From: Streptomyces sp. NBC_00459
GTDB lineage: Bacteria > Actinomycetota > Actinomycetes > Streptomycetales > Streptomycetaceae
Direction of reading: 5' to 3'
NCBI RefSeq assembly: GCF_036013955.1
Contig: NZ_CP107903.1
Coordinates: 2,480,001 to 2,544,000 of the forward strand
DNA: 64,000 nt
Shown here: one piece after another, positions 26,843-34,803 of the stretch
How the letters are laid out: every line of letters starts with the position of its first letter
Numbering within the stretch: position 1 is the first letter of the stretch
The notes under the pieces: generated by a model
The model's input: the letters and a program-made list of their open reading frames with translations, nothing else
Databases searched by the model: none
Told to the model about the DNA's origin: nothing
Position numbers and translations under genes: made by a program

Positions 26843-27080
26843 TCGATGAGGGTGACTGCTGTGGTGCGCCAGAAGTCCTTTGACGTGCTGGTGGAGCGCA
26901 GTCCGGCAAGGCTGTTGCTGCGGAAGCGGTGCGGGAGCCGTTCGGCGGGGCCCATGCCCAGTGTGAGCGCTACGGCTGTGGGGGCTCCGCCCAGGGCCGC
27001 GTAGAGGACCAGGACGCCGCTGCCGAGGCCGAACAGGGCGTACGGGACAGAAATCGGCAGACGGGGGCCTGAGGTTGTTG

Positions 27081-27128
27081 GTCGCCTGCGGCCCAGTGGG
27101 GGCTTGTCGCGCAGTTCCCCGCGCCACT
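27081..27128 (+). repeat. dispersed repeat A, copy 5, inside a gene
   Basis: Same 20-base core as copies 1 and 3, but here it lies within the membrane-protein gene and is translated in frame on the minus strand into a basic loop between two helices. Confidence 0.75.
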
Positions 27129-27947
27129 TCAAGACGGCGAGGAACACGACCACGGCCAGGGAACCGAGCAGGAGAGCGAGTCTCGCCTCGTCCGGTACGG
27201 GCCGGATCATCGTCAGGACCGCGCCCGCTGCCATCGGCGACAGCGCGGCGAGCAGGGTGCGTTCGCGGCCCAGGACGAGCAGGGCCGTTGCTGCGGCGAG
27301 GTAGCAGGACTGGCCTGCGGCGAAGGCGACCGCGCCGATGCCGGCGGCGCCGATGGCCGAGAGGGCCACCAGGGAGCCGAGGAGTGCCCCGACGGGAGCG
27401 CCGGTCAGGAGGGAGTGTCGAGCCGCCGAGCGGTCGCCCAGGCTGAGCCAGGAGTACGCCCGGTGGGCCAGGCCCTGGTTCCAGGTCCAGCCGACCAGGG
27501 CGCCGGTGAGGAGCGGGCCGGTGCCGGCCGGGAGGCCGAAGCCCTCGCGGGGACCGGCCAGGAGCGGGGCCCCGAGGACGTGGCCGAGGCCGGGGAGGGC
27601 GAAGACGACGCCTCTCAGGAGGCAGCCCAACAGGCCTGTCTGCCAGGGGTCGTGGGCCGGACCCTCGGGTTCGGGATGGCGGCGCTCGACCCGGTCGTAC
27701 AACTCCTCGGCGAGTGCGAAGGAGTTCATGACGCCGTACCGCTCGCGTATCCGGTGGTCCGACAGTCCGTCGGACTCCAGGAGGGCGGCTATCTCGTCCG
27801 GGTGGACGGCAGCGGCTATGAAGTCGTCCAGTCGGGCCGCGAGTTGGTCTATCGGATCGGGCTCCGCCCAGCTGGGGGTGGTGCGCTGCCGGGGAATGGC
27901 CGGGAGCGTGCCGGGGCCCGCTCCGGGCGGCATCCAGACGCTTCCGC

Positions 27948-28401
27948 TCACCAGCCGGCTCCTTCCGTCGCGACGGCCTCGTACCAGGGGTCGCGCAGTT
28001 CGACGGTGCGCGTAGTGCGGACGCGGGTCGCCCGGGATGGCCTGCCCGAGCGCGGTGCGCGCCTCCTGCCGGACGATGTACGACAGATAGCCGGTGTCGG
28101 TGTCCAGCGGCTGGTCCAGGCAGGTGGACGTGGGGTTGTTCTCGCAGATGCCGCTGCCGCCGTCGGCCGCCGAGGCGTAGATCCAGTCGTACTCGTCGGC
28201 CATCTCGGCTTTCGTACCCGTGTTGCAGTACACGTTCATCGGATAGCGGGGCACGGTCAGTGTGCTGCTGCCCGCCGAACGCTGCTGCGGCTCACGGGAG
28301 TTGTCGGAGGCGGTCCACTGGATGCCGTTGTCGGCGAGGTCGCCCGCGAGGTTCGGGTTGCCGTCGGGCTGCTGCGGGGGGAAGTGACCATGACTCCACC
28401 A
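27948..28401 (-). pseudogene. relic of an Agd3-like polysaccharide deacetylase gene
   Basis: About 132 residues remain in one frame, from WWSHGHFPPQQ (28401) to PGDPRPHYAH (28006). TASDNSRE, VPRYPMNVY, EYDWIYASAADGG and GDPRPHYAH are segments I associate with the C-terminal half of secreted Agd3/CE18-type deacetylases. The expected N-terminal half is missing; the pepA promoter begins instead. After PHYAH the similarity stops, and a different frame (VELRDPWYEAVATEGAGW) leads to a stop overlapping the next start as GTGA, which suggests an internal deletion joined two genes. No start codon or signal peptide. The family assignment rests on memory of motifs. Confidence 0.6.
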
Positions 28402-28578
28402 CCGGGTGAACGCTCGCAGGAATGAGCGAACACGGCCGCCGAGCGTAGGCTCGTGCCGGGTGTACCACCCCCGGTACGGACCTTCCCCCACGGCCGGATT
28501 TAGGGTCGCTTGTCGGGCCTGGTCGACCCATTCCACTCGGCCACAGAAGTTTTCAGACGGAAGCGAGAATTCACCACC

Positions 28579-30099
28579 GTGACTGCTCTCACTCTCAGCA
28601 CCGCCGCGGCGCCCGGCCTTCGGGCCGACGCGATCGTCGTCGGTGTCGCCAAGGGCGCCAAGGGACCGGTCGTCGCACCGGGCGCCGAGGCCGTGGACAA
28701 GGCGTACGACAGCAAGCTCGCCGACGTCCTGGGGACCCTCGGCGCCTCCGGCGCGGAGGGCGAGGTGACCAAGCTGCCCGCCCCGGCCGGCTTCAAGGCA
28801 CCCGTCGTCGTGGCCGTGGGCCTGGGCGCACTGCCCGAGAAGGACGAGACCTTCGGCGCCGAGTCCCTGCGCCGGGCCGCCGGTGTGGCCGCCCGCACCC
28901 TCGCCGGCGCCAAGAAGGCCGCCTTCGCCCTGCCGATCGAGGATGCCGCCGACGCCGGCGCCATCGGCGAGGGAGCGCTCCTCGGGGCGTACACCTTCGA
29001 CGCGTACAAGGAGATCGGCAAGGACGCCAAGAACGGCAAGGCGGCGCTCGGCGAGGTCGCTCTGCTCGGCGGCAAGCCCCGCGACGCCGCGTACAAGGCG
29101 GCCGTCGCCCGCGCCACCGCGGTGTCCGAGGAACTCAACCGCGCCCGCGACCTGATCAACACCCCGCCGAACGACCTCAACCCGGAGGCCTTCGCCGCCG
29201 TCGCGCAGGCCGCGGCCGAGGAGCACGGCATCCAGGTCGAGGTGCTGGACGTGGCGGCGCTGGAGGAGGGCGGCTACGGCGGCATCCTCGGCGTCGGCAT
29301 CGGCTCCGCCGCCGGGCCCCGGCTGGTGAAGCTGACGTACACGCACGAGGCCGCGAGCAAGCACCTCGCGTACGTCGGCAAGGGCATCACCTACGACTCG
29401 GGCGGCATCTCGCTCAAGCCCGCCGGGCACAACGAGACGATGAAGTGCGACATGAGCGGTGCGGCGGCGGTCTTCGCCGCGGTCGTCGCCGCCGCACGGC
29501 TCGGCCTCCAGGTCAACGTCACCGGCTGGCTGGCGCTCGCCGAGAACATGCCGTCCGGCACCGCCACGCGCCCGGGTGACGTGCTGCGCATGTACAGCGG
29601 CAAGACCGTCGAGGTCCTCAACACCGACGCCGAGGGCCGTCTCGTCCTCGCGGACGCCCTGTGGGCCGCGTCGGCGGAGAAGCCGGACGCGATCGTCGAC
29701 GTGGCGACGCTGACCGGCGCGATGATGCTGGCCCTGGGCAACCGGACGTACGGGATCATGGCGAACGACGACGCGTTCCGCTCCGCGGTGCACGAGGCGG
29801 CGGAGGAGGTCGGGGAGCCGGCGTGGCCGATGCCGCTGCCGGACCACCTGAAGAAGGGCATGGAGTCCCCCACGGCCGACATCGCGAACATGGGTGAGCG
29901 GTACGGCGGCGGGCTGGTCGCCGGTCTGTTCCTGCGGGAGTTCGTGGGTGAGGGGATCACCTGGGCGCACCTCGACATCGCGGGGCCCGCGTTCAACGAG
30001 GGCGGGCCTTTCGGTTACACACCCAAGGGCGGTACCGGGACCGCGGTTCGTACGCTGGTGCGGCTGGCCGAGCTGACCGCCGTCGGCGATCTGGGCTGA
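28579..30099 (+). CDS. pepA: leucyl aminopeptidase (M17)
   Basis: Two-metal cytoplasmic exopeptidase that removes N-terminal residues and recycles peptides; E. coli PepA also binds DNA. 506 residues, the usual length. The catalytic domain has GKGITYDSGGISLKP, MKCDMSGAAAV and the signature NTDAEGRLVLADAL with metal-binding Asp and Glu, plus the substrate loop DVATLTGAMM. The GTG at 28579 (VTALTLSTAAAPG) is chosen; the frame is open upstream but lacks family similarity. Followed by a 14-base-pair hairpin. Confidence 0.96.
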   Translation: MTALTLSTAAAPGLRADAIVVGVAKGAKGPVVAPGAEAVDKAYDSKLADVLGTLGASGAEGEVTKLPAPAGFKAPVVVAVGLGALPEKDETFGAESLRRAAGVAARTLAGAKKAAFALPIEDAADAGAIGEGALLGAYTFDAYKEIGKDAKNGKAALGEVALLGGKPRDAAYKAAVARATAVSEELNRARDLINTPPNDLNPEAFAAVAQAAAEEHGIQVEVLDVAALEEGGYGGILGVGIGSAAGPRLVKLTYTHEAASKHLAYVGKGITYDSGGISLKPAGHNETMKCDMSGAAAVFAAVVAAARLGLQVNVTGWLALAENMPSGTATRPGDVLRMYSGKTVEVLNTDAEGRLVLADALWAASAEKPDAIVDVATLTGAMMLALGNRTYGIMANDDAFRSAVHEAAEEVGEPAWPMPLPDHLKKGMESPTADIANMGERYGGGLVAGLFLREFVGEGITWAHLDIAGPAFNEGGPFGYTPKGGTGTAVRTLVRLAELTAVGDLG

Positions 30100-30110
30100 A
30101 GGTGCTTCTG

Positions 30111-30152
30111 GTGACGGGACCTCGCGTGCGGGTAGTGCCGAGGTCCCGTCAC
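30111..30152 (+). terminator. pepA terminator
   Basis: Perfect 14-base-pair stem (30111-30124 with 30139-30152) and a 14-base loop, 11 bases after the pepA stop. The rest of the 293-base gap to lpd holds a truncated repeat A copy (30187-30228) and no gene. Confidence 0.8.
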
Positions 30153-30186
30153 GGCCTATCGGGTCGGTCGTGCGCGTCGTATCGCG

Positions 30187-30228
30187 AGTGCGGGTCGTGT
30201 GCGGCTTGTCGCGCCCCTGTCGGGTGGG
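30187..30228 (+). repeat. dispersed repeat A, truncated copy 6
   Basis: Contains GCGGCTTGTCGCGCCCCTGT, matching the repeat A flank but lacking the central CAGTTCCCCGC. Confidence 0.5.
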
Positions 30229-30392
30229 GCGTCTCTCACAGTCACCCGGCGTCTCGTCCACGCCCGACAAGTGCGAAGATGGCCTCGGCAGGATAGGGCC
30301 CCCACCACAGGGCCGAAGAAAGAGCGGCCGGACACCAGCCGCCGCCCGGTCACTGACGACCGGCGTACGGCGCAATGCATGGAGGACGTGAC

Positions 30393-31781
30393 GTGGCGAA
30401 CGACGCCAGCACCGTTTTCGACCTAGTGATTCTCGGCGGTGGCAGTGGCGGTTACGCCGCGGCCCTGCGCGGGGCCCAGCTGGGGCTCGACGTCGCCCTG
30501 ATCGAGAAGGACAAGGTCGGCGGTACCTGCCTGCACCGGGGATGCATCCCCACCAAGGCCCTGCTCCACGCGGGCGAGATCGCCGACCAGGCTCGCGAGA
30601 GCGAGCAGTTCGGCGTGAAGGCCACCTTCGAGGGCATCGACGTCCCGGCGGTCCACAAGTACAAGGACGAGGTCATCTCGGGCCTGTACAAGGGACTCCA
30701 GGGCCTCGTCGCCTCCCGCAAGGTCACCTACATCGAGGGTGAGGGGCGACTCTCCTCCCCCACCTCCGTCGACGTGAACGGGCAGCGGATCCAGGGCCGC
30801 CACGTCCTGCTGGCGACCGGCTCCGTGCCGAAGTCGCTGCCGGGCCTGGAGATCGACGGCAACCGGATCATCTCCTCGGACCACGCCCTCGTCCTGGACC
30901 GGGTGCCGGAGTCGGCCATCGTCCTCGGCGGCGGTGTCATCGGCGTCGAGTTCGCGTCCGCGTGGAAGTCCTTCGGTACGGACGTCACGATCATCGAGGG
31001 CCTCAAGCACCTGGCCCCCCTCGAGGACGAGAACTCCTCCAAGCTTCTTGAGCGCGCGTTCCGCAAGCGCGGCATCAAGTTCAACCTGGGCACCTTCTTC
31101 TCGAAGGCCGAGTACACCGCGAACGGTGTCAAGGTCACCCTCGCCGACGGCAAGGAGTTCGAGGCCGAGGTGCTGCTCGTCGCCGTCGGCCGCGGCCCGG
31201 TCTCGGCCGGCCTCGGCTACGAGGAGCAGGGCGTCGCGATGGACCGCGGTTACGTCCTGGTCGACGAGTACATGCGGACGAACGTGCCGACCATCTCGGC
31301 CGTCGGTGACCTCGTCCCGACGCTCCAGCTCGCGCACGTCGGCTTCGCCGAGGGCATCCTGGTGGCGGAGCGTCTGGCCGGTCTGAAGGCCGTCCCGATC
31401 GACTACGACGGCGTGCCCCGGGTGACGTACTGCCACCCCGAGGTCGCCTCCGTGGGCATCACCGAGGCCAAGGCCAAGGAGATCTACGGTGCGGACAAGG
31501 TCGTCGCTCTGAAGTACAACCTCGCGGGCAACGGCAAGAGCAAGATCCTCAAGACCGCGGGCGAGATCAAGCTCGTCCAGGTCAAGGACGGTGCCGTGGT
31601 CGGCGTCCACATGGTCGGCGACCGCATGGGCGAGCAGGTCGGCGAAGCCCAGCTGATCTACAACTGGGAGGCGCTGCCGGCCGAGGTCGCGCAGCTCATC
31701 CACGCCCACCCGACGCAGAGCGAGGCGCTCGGCGAGGCCCACCTGGCCCTGGCCGGCAAGCCGCTGCACTCCCACGACTGA
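30393..31781 (+). CDS. lpdA: dihydrolipoyl dehydrogenase (E3)
   Basis: FAD flavoprotein that reoxidises the lipoyl arms of 2-oxoacid dehydrogenase complexes and passes electrons to NAD+. 462 residues. FAD-binding LVILGGGSGGYAAALRGAQL, redox disulfide GGTCLHRGCIPTKALLH, NAD-binding IVLGGGVIGVEFAS, a second FAD motif ISAVGDL, and the C-terminal His-Glu pair in HAHPTQSEALGEA are all present. GTG 30393 has GGAGG eight bases upstream. sucB follows 58 bases later on the same strand, so E3 and E2 form an operon ending at a strong terminator. Confidence 0.97.
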   Translation: MANDASTVFDLVILGGGSGGYAAALRGAQLGLDVALIEKDKVGGTCLHRGCIPTKALLHAGEIADQARESEQFGVKATFEGIDVPAVHKYKDEVISGLYKGLQGLVASRKVTYIEGEGRLSSPTSVDVNGQRIQGRHVLLATGSVPKSLPGLEIDGNRIISSDHALVLDRVPESAIVLGGGVIGVEFASAWKSFGTDVTIIEGLKHLAPLEDENSSKLLERAFRKRGIKFNLGTFFSKAEYTANGVKVTLADGKEFEAEVLLVAVGRGPVSAGLGYEEQGVAMDRGYVLVDEYMRTNVPTISAVGDLVPTLQLAHVGFAEGILVAERLAGLKAVPIDYDGVPRVTYCHPEVASVGITEAKAKEIYGADKVVALKYNLAGNGKSKILKTAGEIKLVQVKDGAVVGVHMVGDRMGEQVGEAQLIYNWEALPAEVAQLIHAHPTQSEALGEAHLALAGKPLHSHD

Positions 31782-31839
31782 CCCTCGGTCGACGGACGAC
31801 GACACAGACTTCCGCAATTCGTAAGGAGCAACCGAAACC

Positions 31840-33648
31840 ATGGCGGTTTCCGTAACCCTTCCGGCGCTCGGTGAGAGCGTCACCGAGGGCACTGTCACCC
31901 GCTGGCTGAAGGCCGAGGGCGAGCGCGTCGAGGCCGACGAGCCGCTGCTGGAGGTGTCGACCGACAAGGTCGACACCGAGATCCCCTCGCCCGTCTCCGG
32001 CATCCTCGCCTCCATCAAGGTCGCCGAGGACGAGACCGTGGAGGTCGGCGCCGAGCTGGCCCTCATCGACGACGGCAGCGGCGCCCCCGCTGCCGCCCCG
32101 GCCCCGGCCGCCGAGCCCGTCGCGGCTCCGGCAGCTCCGGCTGCCCCGGCCCCCGTGGCCGAGGCGCCGGCCGCCCCCGCCGCCCCGGCTCCCGTGGCTG
32201 CCCCCGCCGCCCCTGCCGGTGGCGCCAGTGGCACCGACGTCACCCTCCCCGCTCTCGGTGAGAGCGTCACCGAGGGCACCGTCACCCGCTGGCTGAAGTC
32301 GGTCGGCGACAGCGTCGACGCCGACGAGCCGCTGCTGGAGGTGTCGACCGACAAGGTCGACACCGAGATCCCGTCGCCCGTCTCCGGTGTACTCCTGGAG
32401 ATCGTGGTCGGCGAGGACGAGACGGCCGAGGTCGGCGCCAGGCTGGCCGTGATCGGCGCCGCAGGTGCCGCTCCGGCGGCTGCTCCGGCTCCGGCCGCCC
32501 CGGCTCCGGCGCCCGCCGCCGCTGCCCCGGCGCCCGCTCCGGTGGCCCCGGCCGCGCCCGTCGCGCCCCCGGCCCCCGTGTCCCCGGCCGCTCCGGCGCC
32601 CGCGCCGGCTCCGGTCAAGGCCGCGGCTCCGGTCGCTCCCCCGGCGCCCGCGCCGGTCGCCCCGGCTCCTGCCGCCGCCGCGCCCGCCGCCACCTCCGGT
32701 GACGACGGTGCCTACGTCACCCCGCTGGTGCGCAAGCTCGCCGCCGAGAACGGCGTCGACCTGGGCACCGTCAAGGGCACCGGCGTCGGCGGTCGTATCC
32801 GCAAGCAGGACGTCCTGGCCGCCGCCGAGGCCGCGAAGGCCGCTGCGGCTGCTCCGGCGCCCGCTGCTGCCGCTGCCGCCCCGGCTGCCTCCACGGCGCG
32901 CAAGACCCCCGTCCTGGAGGTCTCGCCGCTGCGTGGCCAGACGGTCAAGATGACCCGCATCCGCAAGGTCATCGGCGACAACATGGTCAAGGCGCTGCGC
33001 GAGCAGGCGCAGCTGTCCTCGGTCGTCGAGGTCGACATCACCCGTCTGATGAAGCTCCGCGCGCAGGCGAAGGACTCCTTCGCGGCGCGCGAGGGCGTCA
33101 AGCTCTCCCCGATGCCGTTCTTCGTGAAGGCGGCGGCCCAGGCGCTGAAGGCCTACCCGGTCATCAACGCCCGGATCAACGAGGCAGAGGGCACGATCAC
33201 CTACTTCGACACCGAGAGCATCGGTATCGCGGTGGACTCCGAGAAGGGCCTGATGACCCCGGTCATCAAGCACGCGGGCGACCTCAACATCGCCGGTATC
33301 TCCAAGGCGACGGCCGAACTCGCGGGCAAGGTCAGGGCCAACAAGATCACCCCGGACGAGCTGTCCGGCGCGACCTTCACCATCTCCAACACCGGCTCGC
33401 GCGGCGCGCTCTTCGACACGATCATCGTGCCGCCGAACCAGGTCGCGATCCTGGGCATCGGCGCGACGGTCAAGCGCCCTGCGGTCATCGAGACGGAGGA
33501 GGGCACGGTCATCGGCGTACGCGACATGACGTACCTGACCCTGTCCTACGACCACCGCCTGGTCGACGGCGCCGACGCGGCCCGTTACCTGACGGCCGTC
33601 AAGGCGATCCTGGAGGCGGGCGAGTTCGAGGTCGAGCTCGGCCTGTAA
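31840..33648 (+). CDS. sucB: dihydrolipoamide acyltransferase (E2) with two lipoyl domains
   Basis: Core of a pyruvate or 2-oxoglutarate dehydrogenase complex. 602 residues. Two lipoyl domains (~1-75 and ~130-205) each have the lipoylation motif [18 protein letters not shown], joined by Ala/Pro linkers. A peripheral-subunit-binding domain (~288-325, [30 protein letters not shown]) and the catalytic domain follow, ending [16 protein letters not shown] (His and Asp of HxxxDG). ATG with AAGGAG upstream. It depends on lipB and lipA at 48-50 kb. In some actinobacteria one E2 serves both complexes, so the succinyl- versus acetyl- assignment is open; aceE nearby favours at least a share in pyruvate oxidation. 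Confidence 0.95.
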   Translation: MAVSVTLPALGESVTEGTVTRWLKAEGERVEADEPLLEVSTDKVDTEIPSPVSGILASIKVAEDETVEVGAELALIDDGSGAPAAAPAPAAEPVAAPAAPAAPAPVAEAPAAPAAPAPVAAPAAPAGGASGTDVTLPALGESVTEGTVTRWLKSVGDSVDADEPLLEVSTDKVDTEIPSPVSGVLLEIVVGEDETAEVGARLAVIGAAGAAPAAAPAPAAPAPAPAAAAPAPAPVAPAAPVAPPAPVSPAAPAPAPAPVKAAAPVAPPAPAPVAPAPAAAAPAATSGDDGAYVTPLVRKLAAENGVDLGTVKGTGVGGRIRKQDVLAAAEAAKAAAAAPAPAAAAAAPAASTARKTPVLEVSPLRGQTVKMTRIRKVIGDNMVKALREQAQLSSVVEVDITRLMKLRAQAKDSFAAREGVKLSPMPFFVKAAAQALKAYPVINARINEAEGTITYFDTESIGIAVDSEKGLMTPVIKHAGDLNIAGISKATAELAGKVRANKITPDELSGATFTISNTGSRGALFDTIIVPPNQVAILGIGATVKRPAVIETEEGTVIGVRDMTYLTLSYDHRLVDGADAARYLTAVKAILEAGEFEVELGL

Positions 33649-33671
33649 CCAGCCGCCCGGCTTGTACGTGT

Positions 33672-33715
33672 ACGACGGTGCCCCGTCCGGAGTCCTCCGG
33701 ACGGGGCACCGTCGT
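33672..33715 (+). terminator. lpdA-sucB operon terminator
   Basis: Perfect 20-base-pair G/C stem (33672-33691 with 33696-33715), loop GTCC, followed by TT, 24 bases after the sucB stop. Confidence 0.92.
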
Positions 33716-33842
33716 TTCCCCTCCGCTTTCTCCCCCCGGACCTCCGTACGTGCTGTGGCGTGGGCCCTGTCCGGTCTGTAACGCTCGTCTCACGTTCGGC
33801 CGCACTCACGCCCGGAACCCCTCTGGGCAGGGACGCGGCCGT

Positions 33843-33859
33843 ATTGTCTATAGGTCAAT
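33843..33859. promoter_or_regulatory. possible autoregulatory operator of the GntR gene
   Basis: ATTG (33843) and CAAT (ending 33859) flank an AT-rich centre TCTATAGGT, 38 bases before the GntR start. The short dyad TTGTC-N5-GTCAA resembles the style of FCD-type GntR operators and overlaps a likely -10 (TATAGG). Confidence 0.45.
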
Positions 33860-33896
33860 GCCCCTGGGGCCGAAGCCCCTCCCTCAAGGAGCCCTC

Positions 33897-34520
33897 ATGA
33901 CCGCGCCCGTCGTCCACTCGCTGCGCGAGCAGATCCGCGAGCACATCGTGGAGGGGATCGTCAGTGGGCGCTGGAAGCCGGGCGAGCGGATCGTCGAGCG
34001 TCGGATCGCGACCGAGCTGGAGGTCAGCCAGACCCCCGTACGGGAGGCGCTGCGGGAGCTGGAGTCGCTGCGGCTGATCGAGTCGGCCCCCAACAAGGGC
34101 GTACGCGTACGGAATCTGACCGCCGCCGACCTGGAGGAGAGCTATCCCGTCCGGGCCGGTCTGGAGGCCATCGCGGCGGAGCTGGCGGCCGGGAAGCTGG
34201 CGGACGACTGCTCGGCCCTCGAACCGCATGTCGCCGCCCTGTACGAGGCCGACCGAGCGTCGGACGGAACGGGCCAGGTCCGGCACACCGTGGGGTTCCA
34301 CCGCGAGATGGTGCGCGCGGCCGGGAACTCGGTGCTGCTGCACACCTGGGAGGGGCTGGGCATCGAGGTGTTCACAGCCCTGTCGATCCGCTGGCTGGGG
34401 ACGGTCCAGCAGTCGTACGCGGAGGAGCACGAGGAGCTGGTCGCCGCGTTCCGCCGCCGGGATCCACGGATCGCCGAGCTGGTGAAGGCCCATGTGCTGG
34501 GCTGCGCGCCGCGCCCCTGA
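33897..34520 (+). CDS. GntR-family transcriptional regulator (FCD type)
   Basis: 207-residue DNA-binding regulator. Winged helix ~1-70 with LREQIREHIVEGIVSGRWKP, RRIATELEVSQTPVREALR and PNKGVRVRNL; the FCD ligand domain (~75-207) has ESYPVRAGLEAIAAELAA, RHTVGFHREMVRAAGN and EEHEELVAAFRRRD, the usual metal or organic-acid-binding layout. ATG with AAGGAG five bases upstream. It lies between lpdA-sucB and aceE, all transcribed rightwards; control of aceE through the palindrome at 34642 is a reasonable inference (compare PdhR, also GntR). It is not cotranscribed with sucB, because a strong terminator intervenes. Confidence 0.9.
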   Translation: MTAPVVHSLREQIREHIVEGIVSGRWKPGERIVERRIATELEVSQTPVREALRELESLRLIESAPNKGVRVRNLTAADLEESYPVRAGLEAIAAELAAGKLADDCSALEPHVAALYEADRASDGTGQVRHTVGFHREMVRAAGNSVLLHTWEGLGIEVFTALSIRWLGTVQQSYAEEHEELVAAFRRRDPRIAELVKAHVLGCAPRP

Positions 34521-34567
34521 GGCAGCCGAGCCCGCAGCCGCTCACCTGGGAAAACGGCCAAAAACAC

Positions 34568-34602
34568 GGCACCCCGTGCCCGCCTGAAAGGCACCCCGTG
34601 CC
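34568..34602. repeat. duplicated 13-base palindrome GGCACCCCGTGCC
   Basis: Two exact copies (34568-34580 and 34590-34602) separated by 9 bases, after the GntR stop. Each can form a small hairpin; possibly a terminator or a paired binding site. Confidence 0.7.
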
Positions 34603-34640
34603 TACTTTCTCGTGATCAAGAGGTTTTGCCTCTCAACCCT

Positions 34641-34670
34641 TTGATCGATCATCGATCAGCGAGTTAGAGT
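34641..34670 (+). promoter_or_regulatory. aceE promoter with overlapping perfect palindrome
   Basis: TGATCGAT-C-ATCGATCA (34642-34658) is a perfect 17-base palindrome. It overlaps TTGATC (34641-34646), which with TAGAGT (34665-34670) at 18-base spacing makes a plausible promoter for aceE. A regulator bound here would cover the -35 region. Confidence 0.6.
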
Positions 34671-34803
34671 CGCCGACAGGACCCGAGGCGGAGCCACAAA
34701 ATCGACACCGCCAAGGGTCCGCAGCCCTGTCCTGCCAAAGACCAAGGGCACCCCCGAACCCTTACCGACGAGGGAACCCCCTTCGACTGAGGAAGGCGGC
34801 GAC

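Larger units (their letters stand above)
26493..27951 (-). pseudogene. polytopic membrane protein frameshifted by an 8-base tandem repeat
   Basis: Reads as one 480-residue membrane protein only if 16 bases are removed. From GTG 27951 (AAGGAG seven bases upstream) a cytoplasmic N-terminus (PIDQLAARLDDFIAAAVHPD) and about seven helices are read down to VTLIECL. There three copies of TGAGGCAC (plus strand 26819-26842) shift the frame; in the new frame the protein continues SAHLATLLALSLAISALWP, three more helices and ends LLGRATAHR. With one or four copies the frame is intact, with three it is not. Part of the sequence (WRGELRDKPPLGRRRPT) is a translated copy of dispersed repeat A. The 5' end overlaps an upstream stop as GTGA. 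Function unknown; possibly exopolysaccharide export, judged from neighbours. Confidence 0.85.

Noticed and set aside
26446..30375. Very long minus-strand open frame (over 1300 codons) across pepA and the region downstream
   Set aside because: Its upper half is antisense to pepA with no domain content, a common artefact of G/C-rich DNA. Only the part below 28401 has protein-like sequence, and that was annotated separately.
32080..32700. Apparent direct repeats in sucB
   Set aside because: They are the two lipoyl domains and Ala/Pro linkers, normal for an E2 with duplicated lipoyl domains, not a mobile repeat.
31696..33555. Gly/Arg-rich minus-strand frame opposite sucB
   Set aside because: The Gly, Arg and Ser runs are the complement of the sucB Ala/Pro linkers.
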